This document shows positions 32,669 to 44,310 of a stretch of 64,000 bases of DNA, piece after piece. Every line of letters starts with the position of its first letter. Positions within the stretch are counted from its first letter, which is position 1. This DNA is from Zantedeschia hybrid cultivar (lineage: Eukaryota > Streptophyta > Magnoliopsida > Alismatales > Araceae): assembly GCA_030544215.1 (NCBI GenBank), contig JARZZO010000014.1, positions 16,898,234 to 16,962,233 of the forward strand, given 5' to 3'. The position numbers and the translations under genes were made by a program. The notes below the pieces were generated by a model. It was not told the DNA's origin and did no database searches. It saw nothing but the letters and a program-made list of their open reading frames with translations.

Positions 32669-32876
32669 GTTGGCTACTTGGAGAAAACTTGGTTTATCTA
32701 GTGATGGTACTAAGTATATAAATAAAAATTTAAATTTCCCCTTTGACGTATACCAGAAAACATGCATAAACATAACTTTGTTGATGAAATTTCGATGAGT
32801 TTTTCTGTTGAAAGATGTGTGCATTAGCTGACCTGTCATTTGATTGGGAATAGAGATCTTCTGAGTGTAAAGTTGG
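32669..32876 (+). repeat. 3' flank of root-cap copy A, duplicated at 52.8 kb
   Basis: The segment starting GTTGGCTACTTGGAGAAAAC recurs at 52832-53043 in the same orientation with scattered substitutions (shared words include CTTGGTTTATCTAGTGATGG and GACGTATAC.AGAAAACATG). It begins about 145 bp after the stop codon, so it is probably 3' UTR or immediate flank. Confidence 0.8.
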
Positions 32877-32879
32877 ACT

Positions 32880-35654
32880 GAACTCAGTTAATGTTAATGT
32901 AGAGGAGGAATTTAAAACAATCATTTAGGCACTGCTTCTCCCATTCCCAATGAGAGGTGAATTGTTTTTTCTGAATCTTTTTAGCCAGTGCAATGTCTGT
33001 TCAGATAATCTAAAAATATTTAAAAATAAAAAATTACCATTAAGGTTAACTCATTAAGGACATTTTTAAAGTTCGATTTTTTATTTATCAGATTTTTTTT
33101 TTAAAATCATCTGATTGAGTATTATGCCATACCAATGAGTAAGACATGTCGGCCCCACTTAAAAAAAGAATAAATAATTTAACTTACACTAATGCGTCCC
33201 ATTGCAGCGAATATTACTCATTCTTGGGCCTTCTTGTATGTACGCCTTGATGGAAAACAGAAACAAGAACCATGGACAAAAACAGCTCGAGTTTAGTATG
33301 AAAATTGAAACCCGGATAGTCCGACCAGCGGCACGTGCAACCTCCGTGAGTTGAGTCATATCCTCACGGCCCACTACAAATAAGGTAAAGGGTCCCTAAG
33401 TCATGACCTTTCATATGTTTCGTACGTGCCGCTGAGGATTTGTTCAGAGGAACGATTGCTGCTATTTTCAATATAGAATTGATTTTTTTTTTTTCCGATC
33501 AGTGGCCAAAGAAGGGGTGTCAACCCAAGAAAGACCAGACACAGTCCAGATCCACTTAACCTTTGGTGGGCTTATAATTTGTAAACTAGGCCTCAGCTCA
33601 GTGCAAATCCAGTACATTGAGGTCCCTAGTTGAGAGCTCATCATAAGATATAATGTAATAACTAGATATATGCTTATGAGACGAATTTTTGGATTATGCT
33701 TTATTAAACATTTTAAGATGCACATTTAGGCATATTTTACAAAGATATGCTTCTTTCTCCCCATGTTATACTGATATCCAGATTGCAGTATCAGCACTTT
33801 ACATGACTAACTTTAGTTTAAATAATTTGGATGGTAAGTCTCATCTCTTATATATATATATATATATATATAACTAGCAAAAAATCCGGCGCTGTGCGGA
33901 GAAGAAAAAAGATAAGAAAATAAAGAGAGGAAAAAAATAAAAATGAAAGAAATATATATAATTAAGAAATCAATTTTTTATTGCGTATGTAACAAATGAC
34001 TTGTCAAATTGATGAGATATTAGCCAATCTTTTTTACATAACGTTCTCAACTATTTTAAATAATGTAATCATAGCAAGTGTGCACCTTAAAAAGAAACTT
34101 GTAAAAGGGCAAGTTTTATTATATAGTGATTTTTTAAAAATAATTTGCAATCAATTAGTTAAACAAGAAATATATACTAATGGAAAAAAATGTTCTTCTT
34201 ATCCCGGATTTTCTTCACCATCCACTAACTTTCTTATCCCTTGATTTGGCTATTTTTGTTGAATATTATACTCCTTATCTGCATGCTGGTAGGTAATCTC
34301 CGTAAATTAAAAAACATTTTTCATGTGTACCAAATGATCAATTATGTTCAGTTCCCTTAGAAATATTTTTCTTCAGAAAGTGTTTTCTTGTTGGAAAGAT
34401 TTTAAACGATGAAATAGAAGTGAGAGAGAGGGGTGAGAGAGAGATCATGAGAGAGAGCCGAAAGAAAGAGAATTAATATGGGATAAAGATATCAACAAGG
34501 ATGGGAGAGAGAGAGGGAAGAGAGAAAGAAAATTAATGAGAAAGAATTAATAGGGACATAAATAATAATAGGAAAGGAGAGAGAGGGAGAGAATTTAGGC
34601 CGAAAATAGAAGATTATGATGTTGACACGTGGTTGGGGCTGTAAACGGATCTGGATTTTATTCGGATCCGCTTCATATTCGTATCCGGATAGCCAGATTT
34701 TTATCCAAAAAAGACATCTAATGGATCATAATTGGACATCCGTTTATGATCCGCTTCTTAAACGGAGCGGTCAACAAAATCTCATATATGCTCTGTTTAA
34801 GATCCGCTCTGAATTAGGTTTTTCTAATAGTCACAATTATCTATATAATCTAAGATCAAATTATTAATTTTATATTAAATACGTATATATTTATTTATAT
34901 GTTAATATTTTAATTTAATCATTTTTACATCAAATAAGTATTTTTTAACATTTGTGTTAAGTAAGTAATTCAAGTATTCATATATTAGTATATATTTTAA
35001 ATTTTTGATCCATTATTTTTCTCAAATATCATTTTTTAAATTAACCACTATTATCTGGATATTATTTGTATCCGCACCGAATTCGGAGAATTTCCGTAAT
35101 CTAATATCCGCTCCGTATTCTAATTATAAATGGAGCGAATGCGGATTATCCATTTAGCATAAATGGATGGACGCAGAAATGCTGCATCTGTTCCGTATCG
35201 ATTCCATTTACATTCTTAAATGTGACACCAGAAAACTCTGTTTTATATATATACTATAGATTTCACTGAAAATACGTATACTTCAAAATTTGCATAATTT
35301 TACTTGTTGACCTGAGCTATCAAAAGCGCTACACACGTGCAAGAGAGAGAGAGAGAGATAGAAAAAGAAAGAGAGAGGGAAAAAAAATATAAGTAGATCA
35401 TGATCTTTTTTAATAGTTCGGCCATCAATTTCTCCTGGTTGTTTTTAGTACTTTGATCGTCAATTCCTCCTGGTTGATGTTCTCCTCCTATGTAAACTAG
35501 TTTAGCGCCCAGGCTAATCACTAAATTTCTTCATCCTTTAAAAGGTTGCATCGCTAAAATCCGTGAATTTTGATCCGAAGTTGAGATGTAACTTTGGTAG
35601 GGCCAGATCAAGATCTATTTTTTACTTATAATAAATACACATACATGCATGATG
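32880..35654. other. Intergenic AT-rich DNA with nested element remnants
   Basis: From 33873 (ACTAGCAAAAAATCCGGCGC, right after a TA run at 33851-33872) to about 35265 (TTTTATATATATACTATAG) the sequence looks like one AT-rich element. Within it, 34632-35218 has inverted ends TGTAAACGGATC / GATTCCATTTACA and repeated GGATCCG/TATCCGG words, suggesting a second, nested element. (GA)n runs occur at 34420-34590 and 35341-35376. No gene is seen. Confidence 0.4.
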
Positions 35655-35900
35655 TAAACTAGTGTAAAATAAAATTTTGTCTGAACCTTGTCTGTTTATT
35701 TAACAGCTCAATTTCATTATTTTGATTTATGGGAGATCCACTGTAAATCAAAATATGAAGATTGAAACATTCTCTTGCTTTCTTTTCCAAGCAGCCAAAC
35801 AAGTGTTCCATGATCTTAAAATCATAAAATTTTACTTATTTTAAAGTCGATAACTTTGAAGACGGTGAAGTATAGAATTTTACATTGAAACTAACAAGCT
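35655..35900 (-). mobile_element. MITE-like element, family 2, copy 2
   Basis: Its reverse complement parallels 6753-7066: it starts GTTAGTTTCAATGTAAAATT and contains TTATCGACTTTAAAATAAGT and AATCTTC.TATTTTGATTTA. Inverted ends are visible. It is non-coding. Confidence 0.55.
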
Positions 35901-36305
35901 CTTAATATAATAGCACTTCCATGTTACTTATCAAGTTATTGATACAGAGGAATGAAAGATTGTAACAGCAGACTCCTTAAATTTAAAAAAAAAAAAAACT
36001 GCAGACTCCAGCCGAGGACTCTCTTCGGAAATGTTGTGATTCACGGAAATAGTGTCAACACCATTGGCAAGGATAATAAGCCTTCTAATTGGCGTGGTGC
36101 CAATGTAGTTTGACTTTAATCTTTGCCTTGAACTGGGAGAGTCCAGCATAGAAAAGTCAAAACCATGCTGGTGAACTGGAAGATTAATCCACCAAGGACA
36201 AAGTCAAAACCGCGCTTATCACCTCTTCGCGAAGCCAGAAGCTACCTCCACCCTGGCCCGATTAATAAAATGCCGAAGCAAGCTGTTTAGGATTGATTAA
36301 CGTAG

Positions 36306-36604
36306 GGTGCGTTTGGTTCTATACAAAATATTTTTGAATAAAAAATAGTTTTTAAGAAATAAATTTATGAAGAAAATAAAAAGTGAAATCAGTCATTTAG
36401 TATTTATGAAAGTCTTTTCAACAGTTTTAGAAAAAAGGCATTCGTTCTCATCCTATAGATATATACCAAAATCAGCAAAGAGAGACTCAATGAATGAAGT
36501 TTTCGTCGTTGACTAGAGTTTTTCAAAGAATCAAATAAATCATTGTACTATATTTTTGAAAAAAAATTATGTAACCTATTTTACCTGAAACCAAACAAAC
36601 ACTA
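36306..36604. mobile_element. MITE-like element with TTTGGTT ends
   Basis: The left end GGTGCGTTTGGTTCTATAC and the right end ACCTGAAACCAAACAAACAC are inverted. It is non-coding. About 66 bp spanning the right end is tandemly duplicated (CTAATTTGCTTTCATCA at 36602 and 36668). 35901-36305 between the elements holds no gene. Confidence 0.5.
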
Positions 36605-36960
36605 ATTTGCTTTCATCAAGTTCTGCAGAATTTTTTATGTAACCTATTTTACATGGGACTAAACAAACACTAATTTGCTTTCATCAGGTCCTGCCCTGCG
36701 GAGCCAAAAAAATGAGAAGAATGGCGGTTCGGTCCGAAGTCAGCCGTGGCCACGACCACCTGATAGTGAGCACGTTGCCGCCCCACGTTAAGGCCGGCAC
36801 ATCACGCGGATCGGAACTTCTTCACGTCCACGACGACGGATGAGATCTTGAACAACCTCTGCACGTTTAATTCCTGTGAGCTTATCATGTTTCAAGTCGT
36901 CGTCAATCGCAGAGACCAAATCTGTTTTATTTCGTTAGACTTTTGACAAATAATTCCATG

Positions 36961-37229
36961 AGCCCTCCTTTGGCAATGGAATAAATGGGTGAAATAAGAG
37001 GGTATACGGTCATTTGACAGCCGAAATATTTAGTTAAAGTAGGCAGAATAACCTAGCAATTTTTTTTTAAGATTTCCTCTCGAATGAAAGAAAAAGAGTG
37101 AAATATCTTACCATCCTATTAAAATGATTATTTATTTCCTTCATCCTTTGCCAAATAAGAAAATTGCCAAATGAAAAAATAATCCACACATAAAATGATA
37201 TTCTTTCCAGAGTTATTCCGTTGCAATAG
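36961..37229. mobile_element. MITE-like element with GCCTCC ends
   Basis: The left end AGCCCTCCTTTGGCAATGGA matches the reverse complement of the right end (TCCGTTGCAATAGGGAGGCT) with few changes. It is about 270 bp, AT-rich and non-coding. It lies 360 bp upstream of root-cap copy B. Confidence 0.6.
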
Positions 37230-37493
37230 GGAGGCTTAAAAAAAAACTTAAATCTCTCTTGTTAAAGAAGAAGGCATCCCACGTCTATTAGTAATGGGAC
37301 TCCATCGAGTGTAACGGGTAGGCGGATCCAAATCCGTACGTCGGCGGTTAAGCAAGCCTGAGAGCAGGCTGCACCGTTGAGATTTGAGAGTTGACTAACC
37401 AGGATTTCCACCGTACGCCTTGCGACGCGGCTCCCCTCGTTTCTTATAAGCAAGTCAAACGATGCAGCACAAGGCCGACGCTAAGCTTGCCTC

Positions 37494-37502
37494 CCTATAA
37501 GA
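37494..37502 (+). promoter_or_regulatory. TATA box of root-cap copy B
   Basis: CTATAAGAA lies about 90 bp upstream of the ATG at 37590, the same spacing as in copies A and C. Confidence 0.7.
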
Positions 37503-37589
37503 AGGCCGTGGCCATTCCTTGAAGGACGTCAAGCACACCCCTCTTCTCCTCCTCGTCCTCGTCCTCCTCTTGTTCTTGTTAGGGCAAAC

Positions 37590-38272
37590 ATGGCACGGTC
37601 TCTGGCAGCGGCGGCCCTCCTCCTCCTCGTCTCGGCCGCCCTTGTCGTGGAGGTGGCCGAGGCCGAGATGCTGCCCAAGCCACCCAAGATTCCCAAGCCG
37701 CCGAAGCTGGTGAAGCCCACCAAGGAGGTGTGCAAGAGCAAGGCATTCAGGTACTGCTACAACGTACCCATCGAGTGCCCGTATAGGTGCCCCCGCAACT
37801 GCTTCATCAACTGCCTCAACTGCAGCCCCGTCTGCCGTGAGTTATCTCAACGCTAACAACACCTTCTTGATATGTTACGCACATAGATAGATAGATAGAT
37901 AGATAGATGGATTAACGAGTAAATGGTAGAGAGGCGGAGCTCCGATCCACCGCTACGACATCACCCCTGACGACTGCTTTCGCGCACCTGGAGCTTGGGT
38001 TCAAGTTCTTCTCTCTCAGCAGCGACGTCCACGGCGTATTAGGGCAGACGTACAGGGATGACTATGTGAGCAACGTGAAGATGTCGTCGGATATGCCTAT
38101 CATGGGCGGCGAGGCCAAGTACGCCGTCTCGAGCCTGTTCAGCACCGACTGTGAGGTCACAAGGTTTGGACTCGGGGAGAAGACTGCCGGCATCGCCATG
38201 GCCAGCGGGAAGCCCGTGCTGAGCTGTGAGAGTGGCATGACGGGAGGCCACGGCTTCGTCTGCAAGAAATAG
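37590..38272 (+). pseudogene. Root-cap/LEA-related gene copy B: exon 1 intact, exon 2 mostly deleted and frameshifted
   Basis: Exon 1 (37590-37837, donor CTGCC|GTGAGT) encodes a clean signal peptide, a Lys-Pro repeat (PKPPKIPKPPK) and a full Cys block (YCYNVPIECPYRC...CSPVC), very like copy C. About 105 bp of intron containing an AGAT microsatellite (37884-37909) then joins directly to the late part of exon 2 (from about 37934, GCTCCGATCCACCGC). The first ~440 bp of exon 2, including the CQDPRFIGGDG region, and the acceptor site are gone. An extra T at about 37977-37980 (GACTGCTTTCGC against GACTGCTTCGCC in copy C) shifts the frame. The last part is open to the stop at 38272 (TAG) and still resembles copy C (SSLFSTDCEVTRFG, ESGMTGGHGFVCKK). 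If the intron is read through, exon 1 would yield an 88-residue secreted Cys-rich peptide. Confidence 0.85.
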
Positions 38273-38506
38273 ACACAAGTTATTCCGAAGAATAAAGATT
38301 CTAAGACGAGGAACCAGAACAGTGGTGAAGATCTTGCAAACAGATTTATTTGTCTTATTTATATATTGTGAAAAAGCCAATGTATTTCTCATATTAAAGT
38401 GTGTTAATTATTTTATGGTGCATGAGATCGTCGATAACATAATGTTTAGAAATTAATTGTGTTTTATTTACTGAAGGTTAACTCGATCTGTTCAGGTTGT
38501 GTCATT

Positions 38507-38785
38507 TGAGAAAGTTTGAAAGTGGAGAGAGAGAAGAACACGTTCTGAAGGAGGAGCAGGCCGTCACTTCTTGTGGTCTTCTCCTCATCAATTGTATTAT
38601 ATAAAATTTCATGATTACATTCATGGAAAGAGCATCATTACATGAATAGAAGGACTTGGACGAGAAGAAACCTAAATATACATTTTTGAAAAAGAAGAGA
38701 TATAAAATAGGATGTACAGGTAAGGTAATGATAATCAGGATGCTTGCTGCTCACAGAAAGTTGAATGCGTCAACCTTCCTCATTA
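38507..38785 (-). repeat. 3' LTR of the - strand copia element
   Basis: 279 bp. On + it runs from TGAGAAAGTTTG to CTTCCTCATTA. It abuts the purine tract at 38786. Confidence 0.88.
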
Positions 38786-41700
38786 CTCCCCCTCAAGCGA
38801 GGCAGACTATGGTTATAGACGCCGAGCTTGTATCTAAGCTTAAAGAATGCAGAACGAGTAAGAGATTTGGTAAATATATCAGCAATCTGTAAGTGAGCTG
38901 GAACATATTTAGTAGTAAGAGTTCCACGAGCAACTTTTTCCCGAACAAAATAGTAATCCAGCTCAACATGTTTTGTCTGCCCATGAAAAATTGGATTGGT
39001 AGTCATGTATAATGCACTGAGATTGTCACAATACAATACTGGAGCACGATCTAGGGAGAACCCAATGTCACGCAATAAGTAGGAGATCCATGTCAATTCA
39101 GCAGATCCTGAGGCCATACTGCGATACTCTGTTTCAGCACTAGAGCGAGCCACAGTAGGTTGCTTTTTAGCACTCCAGGAAATATAATTTGAGCCAAGAA
39201 AAACGCAACATCCAGAGGTGGATCTGCGTGTGTGGGGGCATCCAGCCCAATCAACATCAGAAAATGCAAACAAACGAGGAGAGCTACTCTTCCGAAACTG
39301 GGTTCCATAACTGAGTGTCTTTGATGTATCGTAAGACACGCTTGAGGGATTGCAAATGTGCAGCAGAAGGTGAATGCATGAATTGACATAAAAGATTTAC
39401 TGAATAAGAAATATCCGGACGAATCATAGTGAGGTATTGTAAGCCACCCACCAAGCTACGATACAAAGTAGTATCAACTTCTGGTGCTTGACCAGAATGT
39501 ATTGTTAATTGATGCTTCAGAGCCAGAGGCGTATCAATGGGCTTGCAGTCTATCATATTTACTTTGTCCAAAAGTTCATAAACATAATGAGCTTGAGAAA
39601 GAAACAAACCATCCTCTGTACGTTCTGCCTTGACACCCAGAAAATAATGTAGATCTCCAAGATCATTAAGAGCAAATTCATGCCCCAAAATGGAAATAAG
39701 ATTCTGAATTAAAGAAGGATTAGATCTTGTAACAATAATGTCGTCCACATAAATTAGCATTAATAGGACATCATGCGGGAACTGAAATATAAATAGAGAG
39801 GGGTCTGCCTTACTATAGAAAAATCCAATACTGAGTAAGAATAATGATAGGCGGTCAAACCAAGCTCGTGGTGCCTGTTTCAATCCATAAAGAGCTATCT
39901 TCAAAAAACAGATATGATCAGAGAATCGAGAATCTACAAAGTCCGGGGGTTGCTCCATGTAAACTGCTTCCTTTAAAAAACCATTTAAAAATGCATTCTT
40001 GACGTCTAATTGTCGAATCACCCAACTCTTCATAATTGCAATGGAAAGAATCAGACGAATAGTGGTAGCTTTAATGATAGGCGTAAAAGTTTCATCAAAG
40101 TCGACTCCTTCCTTTTGGTTATAGCCTTTAGCAACCAAACGAGCTTTGTATCGCTCAACACTGCCATCAGAGTTTAATTTGGTCTTATAAACCCATTTGC
40201 AACCAACTATATTCATCTGGGGAGAACGAGGAACAAGAATCCATGTATCATTTTTGTGTAAGGCATGCAATTCCTCGCGCATAGCATTGAACCAAATGGG
40301 TGATTTTAATGTAGTTTTGAATGTCTTAGGTTCCAAAATATCAACAGAAGTAGAGACCATTGCATATTTTGGATTAGGTTTGACAATGCCTAATTGAGCT
40401 CGAGTTACCATTCTTGAAATAGGAGTTATTTTCAACTGTGCAGTGTGAGGATTGTGTACCTGTTCTGTATCTTCAACAACCCCATATATGGGAGAGGAAG
40501 TGTCTTCAGTAAATGTTGCAACTGCTTCCTCTGGTGGACTAGGAGATTGTTGAATTTCAGCTGATGAAAGAGTATTATTGTCAATCAACAATGTTTCAAC
40601 CTTTGATAGGTAAGCATCTGTTAATGAAGGTAGAGCTCCTATCCATTCTGCATCATCTGGATATCTAGTAAGAGTACCATCCAAAATGGGAAATGAAGAA
40701 AGAGACTTTAAATCTGAGAAAGGGTAGAAAGATTCATCAAAGACCACATGGCGAGAAATATATACCCTCCCTGTTAAAGGATACAAACATCGGTATCCTT
40801 TATGAAGTGGACTATAACCAAGAAATACACATGGATATGATCTTGGTTGAAATTTGTGATCAGTGTTCTTCCGTACATAAGGATACCATATGCAACCAAA
40901 ACTTCTCAACCTATCATACGCTGGTTCTACTCCAAACAAAGTATGAAACGGGGTATCCATTGACAAGACGGGAGTAGGCAATCGATTGATCAAATAGACA
41001 ACAGTTAAAAAGGTATTCACCCAATATTTCATCGGAGCAAATGCATGAAAGAGCAAAGTAAGACTTGTTTCTACAATATGCCTATGCTTCCTTTCAGCAA
41101 TCCCATTTTGTTCTGGCGTGCCGTGCCTGGACATGAAATCTGAAGAGCAATACCACTATCATCAAGCAAATCTCTAAAACTTTTGGAAGAGAATTCACCA
41201 CCTCCATCGCACTGAAATATTTTAATTTTCCTTGAAAATTGATTTTCCACTAATCTCTTAAATTTGACAAAACAATTTAAAAAATCAGACTTGTGTTTCA
41301 GAGGGTATAGCCATGTGAATCAGCTACAATCATCTACAAATACTACATAGAATTTGTAGTGTTGCATAGATAAGACATGTGCTGGCCCCCACAAGTCACA
41401 ATGAATTTTATCCAATGGAAAAGTAACCATTTTATTACTACTAGAAAATGGAAGTCTACAACTCTTTGCTTGTTGACAACTAGAACAAATAGAAGAATCT
41501 TTGAACCAACTACTCACATCAATCATTTTCTTAGACTATAAAGTTCTCAAAATTTTGGATTGAGGATGACCAAGACGTGAGTGCCAAACTTCTTCAGTTG
41601 TCTTTCCTAATTGAATAGCTGAAAGTGCTGCTCGTGCTCCTATGCCACCAATGGAATATAAATCATCATGCCTACTCCCGCTTGCCACTACTCGTCCCAT

Positions 41701-43053
41701 CCTGCTGTCCTTAATAACAAAACCAGAGGAAGTGAATTCAAAAGTGCAAGCATTATCTGAAGTGTATTGACTAACTGATAATAAATTTTTCTTGATCTCT
41801 AGCACCACCAAAACATTATTCAAATAGATATTTTCAGGTCGAGATGGAATGACAGCATCACCAATTTGTGAAATAGATAACGTTGATCCATTACCAACAA
41901 ATATCTTATCCGTCCCAGTGTAAGGTGTAGAGGTAATAAGATTACCTGCATCATGTGTCATATGTGTTGTTGCACCCGTATCTGTATACCAAGTGGGATC
42001 TGGAACTTCATTGATATTCATTGCAGCTAATGCTTGAGGTATCTCTTCTGTACCAAAAGCATGGTCAAAACGTTTCCAACATTGTTTCACAGAATGGCCA
42101 TATTTATCACATAGTTGGCATTGGATTACTTGCTGAGATGATTGGTCCATGAGCATTCTACTCATGTCCTTAGAACTGGACCCCTTCCTTTCATTATTAT
42201 TATCAGAGAAGGATGAGAAGGAAGGTTGCATATGCTTTTGTGATGGTCCTCCAGAATGGGTATGCTGGCTAGAAAGTGTGAACCTGTGGCCTTGTGATGG
42301 TTCTACAGAGTACATATATTGACTAGAATGTGTGAATCCATGGCCGTGTGAGGAGAAACCATAATTTCCACGGCCTCTACCACCGCCTCTATTTCGTCGA
42401 CCCCTTCCCCGCTGACCAATAAAGGCTGCATCATGGTCCGTGCGGACTTCTTCTTCAAACTCTTGGAGTCGTAATTCATAGTTGTGCAATGAGGCAACAA
42501 ATTGAGAATAGGAAGGATATGGTGGTTTGGTGAGCTGTGTGTCAACAAACATCATATATTTTCTCCCCAAGCCACGTGCAAGCCAACGCACTTTATCATC
42601 ATCACAGATTTGTTGTTGTATAGTAGCAAGTTCATCACATATACCCTTAAAGCGCTTAATATAATCAATAAGAGAGGAAGAGCCTTTCTTACATGAGAAG
42701 AGACGATCTTTGAGTATAGTCAAGCCTGTCACAAGATATTGGACTTCATTTGTTATATGCCCTTTGATCCAACTCTTGACGAGGGAATCATCCTTTATCC
42801 ATTGAGTATAGATCAGATTCGGTGTTGACATCTCGTTCTCCTCCACTGTTGATTTTGGTGGGTCGTCGGTAATGTGGTGGTCAATGCCCTGACCAACCAT
42901 GATGGAGTAAATTTGCTCCTTCCATATGAGGAAATTTGTAGACGTCAACTTCACGCCAATGAAGGAAGATAGCTGATGAAGTATTTGAGCCGAGATGTGA
43001 TACTTTGTCACGGGAGATGCCATGGTTGCAGCAGAGGAAATTTCCTCAGACAT
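38770..43053 (-). pseudogene. Copia gag-pol polyprotein with two stops and two frameshifts
   Basis: Starting from ATG 43053 (MSEEISSAATMASP), the first frame holds gag, the CCHC knuckle CQLCDKYGHSVKQC, the protease motif WYTDTGATTHMT (about 42010) and the integrase zinc region (HSRLGHPQ). It is broken by TAG at 41536-41538 and by TGA just after DDCS at 41320-41322. A 5-base tandem duplication near 41125 moves the frame. The next frame (41134-39284) carries HGTPEQNGIAERKHR of integrase and the RT (CKWVYKTKLNSDGS, QLDVKNAFLNG, catalytic IYVDDIIV). Near 39310 a small indel moves to the RNase H frame (FSDVDWAGCPHTRRST, ARSSAETEYRSM, ADIFTKS), which ends at 38770. All enzyme domains are present, so the element was once complete and is now inactive as read. 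Confidence 0.9.
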
Positions 43054-43150
43054 GTTATCTGAAGGGCTAAGTTGGGGCTGTGGAATGGCTAGATTGAAGG
43101 TTGAATAAGGAAGAAGGCAAATGGTGGTCAAGATTCTTGCTCTTATACCA

Positions 43151-43424
43151 TGAGAAAGTTTGAAAGAGGAGAGAGAGAAGAATACGTTCTGAAAGAGGAG
43201 CAGGCCGTCACTTCTTGTGGTCTTCTCCTCATCAATTGTATTATATAGAATCTCATGATTACATTAATGGAAAGAGCATCATTACATGAATAGAAAGACT
43301 TGGATGAGAAGAAACCTAAATATACATTCTTGAGAAAGAAGAGATATAAAATAGGATGTACAGGTAATGGTAACCAGGATCCTTGCTGCTCACATAAAGT
43401 TGAATGCGTCGACCTTCCTCATTA
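43151..43424 (-). repeat. 5' LTR of the - strand copia element
   Basis: 274 bp, partner of 38507-38785. It borders the primer-binding site on its left in + coordinates. Confidence 0.88.
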
Positions 43425-44117
43425 TCATTATATGTTCTTATTTCCGCATGGCTGCTAGTGCTGGCAGTGGACGAGGAACCAGATTACCCTCGATCATTTT
43501 TTCTACTTTACTCTGTCTTATTTCAGTTCATTGATCTATGTGTACTCCAACTGAATCACGGTGGGTGATCATTTCTAATCGAATAGATGACTAATAATGA
43601 TAATTTCGTTGCATACTTGGATCAATAAAAACAAGATACAACAAGATCGATGAAGGTTAAAAAAATACAGTTGATACGGTTTTCAGATCATGCCGGTGCT
43701 GCATCTGCTGTCCGGTTGGCCTGGATTTGTCTTAAAGTGAACCGCACAAGTGGACCGCTTTCTATCTCAACTTTTTTTGGGATGATTTGGTGCCCAATTG
43801 TTTACATTAATGTTTCATTAGTATGAGAAGTTCTAATCGCAAAAACCTCTCTATATATTGAGAATATTTCTGTGTCAGACGTGACTATTTGCCTAATTAA
43901 ACTACTGTCAAAGCGGCTACTAAAAAGAAGATATCATCTCATCCACGTCTGTTCACGACATCGCTTATCACCTCGGATCCACGGGGGTGCACCTCAGTTC
44001 TAAAATGGGAATCTGATCACTGACCCCGCTTCGAGAACCTCTTTGCCAAATGAGGTTGACCATAGCTGGGTTAGGAATTTAGTTTGGATGAATCCCAATT
44101 CCCAAGCCAGCTTATTA

Positions 44118-44310
44118 TAAAAAGAGTTGAGATCTTCTACATCTTTCGGCGGACCGTAGAAGGTCAGTAAAGAGAGAAAAAGTGGGGCCAAAATTTTAAA
44201 ATCACGGGGTCTGAGTGGAGTGGGTTTCGGCAATTTTTGACCCTCCTTCCCTTTCTCTTTACTGATCTTCTAGGATCTGCCGAGAGACGTAGAAGATCTC
44301 AACTCTTATA
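44118..44310. repeat. Long near-perfect hairpin
   Basis: AAGAGTTGAGATCTTCTAC (left, from 44122) is answered by GTAGAAGATCTCAACTCTT (44288-44306). The arms stay paired for about 56 bases with roughly 7 mismatches and more loosely for another 30 bases toward a small loop near 44215. It is non-coding. Size and pairing fit either a foldback MITE or a microRNA-type precursor. Confidence 0.7.

Larger units (their letters stand above)
38507..43424 (-). mobile_element. Nearly full-length Ty1/copia retrotransposon inserted in the root-cap cluster
   Basis: A 4918-bp element on the - strand. LTRs are 38507-38785 (279 bp) and 43151-43424 (274 bp), about 95% alike by eye with one 5-bp indel. Perfect 5-bp target duplications TCATT lie at 38502-38506 and 43425-43429. 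On the element's sense strand the LTR begins TAATGAGG and ends TTTCTCA, i.e. TA...CA. The primer-binding site TGGTATAAGAGC (43139-43150) directly follows the 5' LTR, and the purine tract GAGGGGGAG (38786-38794) directly precedes the 3' LTR. Gene order PR-INT-RT-RH is that of copia. It lies 230 bp downstream of pseudogene copy B. Confidence 0.92.

Noticed and set aside
38770..38892. + strand frame over the copia 3' LTR edge
   Set aside because: Antisense shadow of the RNase H end and LTR.
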